Part shown: one piece after another, positions 60,671-64,000 of the stretch
How positions within the stretch are numbered: position 1 is the stretch's first letter
Layout of the letters: the number at the start of each line of letters is the position of its first letter
Assembly: GCA_003104995.1 (NCBI GenBank)
Contig: PQAO01000021.1
Location: 124,001-188,000 of the forward strand
Source: Dehalococcoidia bacterium
Lineage (GTDB): Bacteria > Chloroflexota > Dehalococcoidia > Tepidiformales > Tepidiformaceae
Direction: 5' to 3'
DNA length: 64,000 nt
Program-made: the position numbers and the translations under genes
Notes under the pieces: model-generated
What the model was told of the DNA's origin: nothing
What the model saw: only the letters and a program-made list of their open reading frames with translations
Databases searched by the model: none

Positions 60671-61147
60671 CTAGGTAGTCACATTGATGGTGACGTCGTA
60701 GGTGAAGTTCTTGTTCTGACAGTCGTTGACCATTGTGGGATGGACGGAGACTCCCGCGACCCAGCCTCCCCCGACGTTTCCGCCAGGGTTCACCGCACTT
60801 CCGTCGGAAACACCAACGGACCCTGTCCAAGCCCCGCCGAGAGCGAGCCATGCGTTGCAAACCCCGTTGTCGCTCGAGAAGTTGGTCAGCGTTCCCCCGG
60901 TAATGGCGACCGCCACCCCTGGGTTGGCCGCCGTGTTGTTCTGGATCTGCCCGCTCACCAGGTTGATGGTCGAGCCTGTGGGATAGATCTGATTGCTGGT
61001 GTACGCCGCGTTTGCGAGGGCAACACTGATCGAGCCAGATGTTGCGGCGTAGTTCGTCGTCGCACTACCCGTCCAGGCGAGGGCGCCGCCGATGACGATT
61101 GCGCTCAAGAGCGATGCGAACATCGTTCCCATAAAGATCTTTCGCAA
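60671..61147 (-). CDS. SipW-dependent TasA/camelysin-like secreted protein (cassette II)
   Basis: A 158-residue exported protein starting at TTG with AAGGAG 8-9 bases upstream: signal segment MFASLLSAIVIGGALAWTG, then a repetitive beta domain (SGSISVALANAAYTSNQIYP, GSTINLVSGQIQNNTAANPG) and one Cys pair. The GALAWTGSATT junction and fold order resemble biofilm matrix proteins processed by SipW. It heads cassette II. Confidence 0.82.
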   Translation of the reverse strand: MRKIFMGTMFASLLSAIVIGGALAWTGSATTNYAATSGSISVALANAAYTSNQIYPTGSTINLVSGQIQNNTAANPGVAVAITGGTLTNFSSDNGVCNAWLALGGAWTGSVGVSDGSAVNPGGNVGGGWVAGVSVHPTMVNDCQNKNFTYDVTINVTT

Positions 61148-61642
61148 GACAATTCTCCTTTGCCGCGCCGCGCGCGGCGTGCCTTGGTCGCCCGCACCAC
61201 GGGCGGCTGGATCCGGTTGGCTTTTGGAAGTGGTCTGGATGAGACTCTGACCCGGGGGCGCTCCTTTCCGGGTCGCAGGAGAGAGGGGGCGGGCGTCACG
61301 GCTCTTGCCGCTCTACCCGGTGCGACGCCCCGCTTAGCGCGTGCTAAACTGGGCGGCGCAAGGCGCTCTCACGTTCTCCTTGCGACCAGCCCCGCCGCGG
61401 TTACCGCCGCGCCGGGGCCCTTTCTTTTACCTGGGCTTTCTCAGGGTTTCCCCTGAGGGACTGCATAGTGGCCGATGGGTGGATAAGCGGTCAAGAGTGC
61501 CGACACATACACCTGTACGAGCAGTTGGCATCGCGACATGAGTTGTCGCGAAAAACGGCCTTGTATGCTGCTTTGCCAGGCCGAAGCAGATTCGCATCGA
61601 CCATAAGTGTTAGAGAAGCGTAAGAATCCGGCCCGTCCCCGA
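61148..61642. other. 495-base intergenic region with inverted repeats
   Basis: I see no gene here. The part near 61147 should hold the cassette II promoter and leader. TTAGC-GCGT-GCTAA (61334-61347) is a palindrome and could be an operator. TCGCGACA-TGAGT-TGTCGCGA (61531-61551) is a perfect 8-base inverted repeat followed by a run of A. CTGCTT/AAGCAG (61568-61589) can form another hairpin. No known riboswitch signature was found. Confidence 0.5.
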
Positions 61643-63013
61643 CTAACTTGCCGGAGCGAGCCCAAACGCCTGGATGGCCGCCACCAGCACCGCCGGGTGG
61701 ATCGCCCGCCCCAGCAGTTCGTCCAGGTAGCGGATGCTGAACGGGTCGCCCGCATCCATCCCCGCCGTCTGCGCCAGGATGTCCGCGTACGCCTGCGCCA
61801 GCGGCTCCGTCGGCGAGGTCGCCAGGTCGATCTGGGGGTACGCCGCCACGATGAACTCCGCGAACGACCCGTAGGGCGAGTTGGTCCCCGGCAGGATCTG
61901 CGTCACCCCCGGGCTCGGCAGCACGCCGATCGACTCGGGCAACCGCCCGCCGCTGTTGATGAGCGCCACCGCGTCGATGTTCAGCTCCCGCGCGACCCGC
62001 GTCCTCGAACGCGCCAGCTCCGGGTCCGCGGCCACCAGGTTCAGGTACAGGAGCCCGTCGAACGCGGTCGCGGCCAGTTCCTCAGTCCGGCCGTCCAGGC
62101 CGTCGCAATGCACCGCCTCGTGCGCCAGGATGGGCATCAGGTGCTCGATGCGCTCGCCTTCTGCGAACGTGTTCACCGAGATCACCCGCGCCCCGCTCCC
62201 GACGTAGGTCACCCGTGCGATCAGCTCCGGCCCGCCCGGGGGCGTCTCGAACGCGATCCGCGCAGCTGGCAATCCCGTGCAGTTCTCCTCCGTCAGCAAC
62301 GACGCCAGCGCCGGCTCCGCGAACGTCCCGGTCAGCGCCGCGAGCGCGGCCCGCAGCTTCGGCGAAGCCACGATGTCGACCGAAATCGCATCGTAGATCG
62401 CCAACGCGTCCAGGTACGTCTGCGGGTCGACCTGCCGCTGGTTCAGGTGGAACTCCAGCGCTTCGCGTTGCGCCACCGCGTCCCGGTCTTCTTCCGTCAC
62501 CTCGGCGATGACCGGCGCGTCGTAGAACGCCGGGTCCGAAACCTGGAGCTCCGTTGTGGCCAGCAGCACCAGCGCCGGGTTCAGGTCGCCCTCGACGGTG
62601 ACCTCCATCTCGCCGGCCGCCTCTGCATCGAACGCGCGCCGCGCGACCTTCAGCGTCGCACCGTCGGGGATCAGCGTGTCCACTTTCAACACGATCGACC
62701 GCGAGTCGTCCTCGGGCCGCTCGGCGGTGGCCACCAGCACCCGGCGGCTGCCGCCTACCGCCAGCGGCACGTCGAACTCGAAGTGCGATGCGAGTGGCAC
62801 CCGCGAAGGCGCCAGCTCGAACGGCCGGTCGAACTGGACCGTCACCGTCGACTTCAGCGAGGCGAGCCCGTTGACCACGTCGCGCTCGGCTGTCGCTGAG
62901 CTGATCTGTGGGGGTGGTCCCGGCTCGGGGTTCGAAGAGCAGCCGGCCGCGGCCGCCAGTGCCAGCACGCCGGCGACGAACAGCTCCAATCGGGTCTGCC
63001 GGCTGCTGATCAA
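61643..63013 (-). CDS. Lipoprotein with HExxH metallopeptidase motif
   Basis: A 456-residue lipoprotein (lipobox AAGC, Cys25). A beta-rich first half with an immunoglobulin-like look (VTVQFDRPFELAPSRVPL, KVARRAFDAEAAGEMEVTV) leads to a helical domain with HEAVH (first His 298) in ILAHEAVHCDGLDGRTEELAATAF; the TEE Glu nine to ten residues later could complete a metal site. Likely a surface metallopeptidase or a relative that keeps the fold; family not identified. Confidence 0.75.
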   Translation of the reverse strand: MISSRQTRLELFVAGVLALAAAAGCSSNPEPGPPPQISSATAERDVVNGLASLKSTVTVQFDRPFELAPSRVPLASHFEFDVPLAVGGSRRVLVATAERPEDDSRSIVLKVDTLIPDGATLKVARRAFDAEAAGEMEVTVEGDLNPALVLLATTELQVSDPAFYDAPVIAEVTEEDRDAVAQREALEFHLNQRQVDPQTYLDALAIYDAISVDIVASPKLRAALAALTGTFAEPALASLLTEENCTGLPAARIAFETPPGGPELIARVTYVGSGARVISVNTFAEGERIEHLMPILAHEAVHCDGLDGRTEELAATAFDGLLYLNLVAADPELARSRTRVARELNIDAVALINSGGRLPESIGVLPSPGVTQILPGTNSPYGSFAEFIVAAYPQIDLATSPTEPLAQAYADILAQTAGMDAGDPFSIRYLDELLGRAIHPAVLVAAIQAFGLAPAS

Positions 63014-63024
63014 TGACCCTCTCC

Positions 63025-63813
63025 CTACCGGCCCTTGTAGTCCGGCTTGCGCTTCTCGGCGAAGGCGCGCGGCCCTTCCTTTGCGTCCTGGGTCGCCATC
63101 AACTTGCCCAGCAACAGGTCCTCGAAGGCGAGCCCGTTATCGAGCGGCATGTCGAGGCCCCGGTTGATCGATTCCTTCGCCGCCCGCACCGCCAGTGGCC
63201 CGCGCTCGCAGATCGTGTTCGCGATCTGCCAGGCGCGGTCCATCAGTTCGTCCTTCGGCACAACGTGCGAAACGAGCCCGATCCGCATCGCGGTTTCAGC
63301 ATCGATCTGCTCGGCGGTGAGGATCAGGTAGTTCGCCCACGCCTGCGGGATGGCGCGCGGCATCCGCTGCGTCCCGCCAGCCCCCGGCATGATCGCCCAC
63401 CGCACCTCCGGCAACCCGAACCGCGCGTCCGGCGAACAGATCCGGATGTCGCAGGTCAGCGCCAGCTCCATGCCGCCCGCCAGGCAGAACCCGTTGATCG
63501 CCGCGATGATCGGCTTGTAGATCGGCATCCGCTTGGTGAACCCGCCAAACGGGACCGGCCGCCCGCCCTCGAACTGGTTCTCGCCCTTGGCCGTCGCCAC
63601 CAGGTCCATCCCGGTCGAAAACGACTTCTGCCCCACGCCCGTGAGGATCGCCACGCGCAGGTTGTCGTCGTCCCGGAAGTCTTCCCAGGCGCGGTACATC
63701 TCGCTCGATGTCTGCGCGTCGATCGCGTTCAGCGCCTGTTCGCGGTTGATGGTCAGGACGGCGACGGCGTCCTTTTTCTCGTAGATGATGTTCTTGAAGG
63801 AAAGGTCCATCAT
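63025..63813 (-). CDS. Enoyl-CoA hydratase/isomerase
   Basis: A 262-residue crotonase: VLTINREQALNAIDAQ, oxyanion-hole FSTGMDLV and AINGFCLAGGMELALTCDIRIC, FGLPEVRWAIMPGAGGTQRM with the catalytic Glu position, AKESINRG. It hydrates or isomerises 2-enoyl-CoA in fatty acid oxidation. GAGGTGGC before ATG ATG at 63813 sets the start. It probably feeds the thiolase and MaoC-type steps encoded at the left of the window. Confidence 0.93.
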   Translation of the reverse strand: MMDLSFKNIIYEKKDAVAVLTINREQALNAIDAQTSSEMYRAWEDFRDDDNLRVAILTGVGQKSFSTGMDLVATAKGENQFEGGRPVPFGGFTKRMPIYKPIIAAINGFCLAGGMELALTCDIRICSPDARFGLPEVRWAIMPGAGGTQRMPRAIPQAWANYLILTAEQIDAETAMRIGLVSHVVPKDELMDRAWQIANTICERGPLAVRAAKESINRGLDMPLDNGLAFEDLLLGKLMATQDAKEGPRAFAEKRKPDYKGR

Positions 63814-63840
63814 GCAGCCACCTCGATTCGAGCGTTCCTG

Positions 63841-64000
63841 ATGCGCCTGCAGGATACTCCCCCCGGCGATGCCCCTGCGAGCCTCCCGCGTTACCGCGAG
63901 GTCAAGGTCAAGCCCGGCGGCGCCGAACTCGCCTACGAAACCGATCTGGTGCACCGCGACCGGACACTCGTGATCGTGCGCTTCCTCATGCGCCACGGTG
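63841..64000 (+). CDS. DUF402-like protein, 5' part
   Basis: The first 53 codons of a gene that runs off the window: MRLQDTPPGDAPASLPRYRE, then VKVKPGGAELAYETDLVHRD and RTLVIVRF. This resembles the beginning of DUF402 (RNA-binding or nucleoside-phosphatase FomD-like) proteins. Divergent from the crotonase gene, 27 bases apart. Confidence 0.55.
   Translation, partial: MRLQDTPPGDAPASLPRYREVKVKPGGAELAYETDLVHRDRTLVIVRFLMRHG

Noticed and set aside
61148..61642. A c-di-GMP or other riboswitch before cassette II
   Set aside because: GTCGCAAGGAG-like and GCGACCCGG segments are present but the conserved GEMM core does not appear in the right order.
61607..62899. A 430-codon plus-strand open frame
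   Set aside because: Arg/His/Gln-rich mirror of the HEAVH lipoprotein on the other strand, without any motif.

Overview
This is a GC-rich (roughly two-thirds G+C), densely packed bacterial chromosome segment with about 75 supportable genes, short intergenic gaps and many 1-4 base stop/start overlaps (ATGA, GTGA, TGATG). Several features point to a free-living Chloroflexota bacterium, most likely class Dehalococcoidia near Tepidiforma: T-box and SAM-I leaders, F420-type enzymes, abundant CoA and lipid catabolism genes, a fused accDA, a class F sortase, ER-type signal peptidases and a thrC-NIL-MoaD operon. The placement is an inference from gene content and style; no rRNA gene lies in the window.

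Layout. 0.1-2.4 kb: T-box leader and thrS. 2.4-12.2 kb: lipoproteins, an esterase, MaoC, thiolase and DUF35 genes of acyl-CoA metabolism, a PIN-type toxin-antitoxin pair, coaE, a frameshifted four-helix-bundle gene, and an alkaline-phosphatase-superfamily protein whose metal-site motifs look circularly permuted. 12.4-19.0 kb: an LLM oxidoreductase, a REC-GGDEF-HD-GYP regulator, a DtxR-family regulator, a small Cys-rich protein and a tandem pair of ferritin-like diiron proteins, the second having lost most metal ligands. 19.0-25.9 kb: small genes, a 17-codon microgene with its own promoter and terminator, a consensus Crp/Fnr-like palindrome, a class F sortase, a PadR/phasin pair and assorted enzymes. 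25.9-37.7 kb: a prok-RING/SH3 protein, lipoproteins, CaiB, CYTH-CHAD, sucD, a crystallin-like secreted protein coupled to a membrane LuxR-type regulator, an SDR, an M1-like membrane peptidase and a TauE/SafE permease.

37.8-49.9 kb is one long leftward gene train: DUF177, rpmF, fabD, fabG, nusB-acpP (one continuous reading frame), tatB, tatC, TauE/SafE, udg, rnj, ftsK and accDA. It couples fatty acid synthesis, protein export, RNA decay and chromosome segregation. 50.0-52.1 kb: a zinc-ribbon coiled-coil protein and a serine-recombinase-like protein lacking its catalytic residues.

52.1-61.1 kb holds two paralogous leftward cassettes, each ordered as a small SipW/TasA-like secreted protein, an ER-type signal peptidase and an RTX (GGxGxD) calcium-binding secreted protein. 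Between them lie XdhC-like, TatA and ParE/antitoxin genes and a SAM-I riboswitch-controlled operon (thrC, NIL-domain protein, MoaD/ThiS-like carrier) that suggests thiocarboxylate-dependent homocysteine synthesis. 61.6-64.0 kb: a lipoprotein with an HExxH motif, an enoyl-CoA hydratase and the start of a DUF402-like gene.

Strongest candidates for something new: the duplicated SipW/RTX cassettes, the SAM-I thrC-NIL-MoaD operon, the NusB-ACP fusion, the intact/degenerate diiron pair and the permuted phosphatase. I found no tRNA, rRNA, CRISPR array, intact insertion sequence or prophage.
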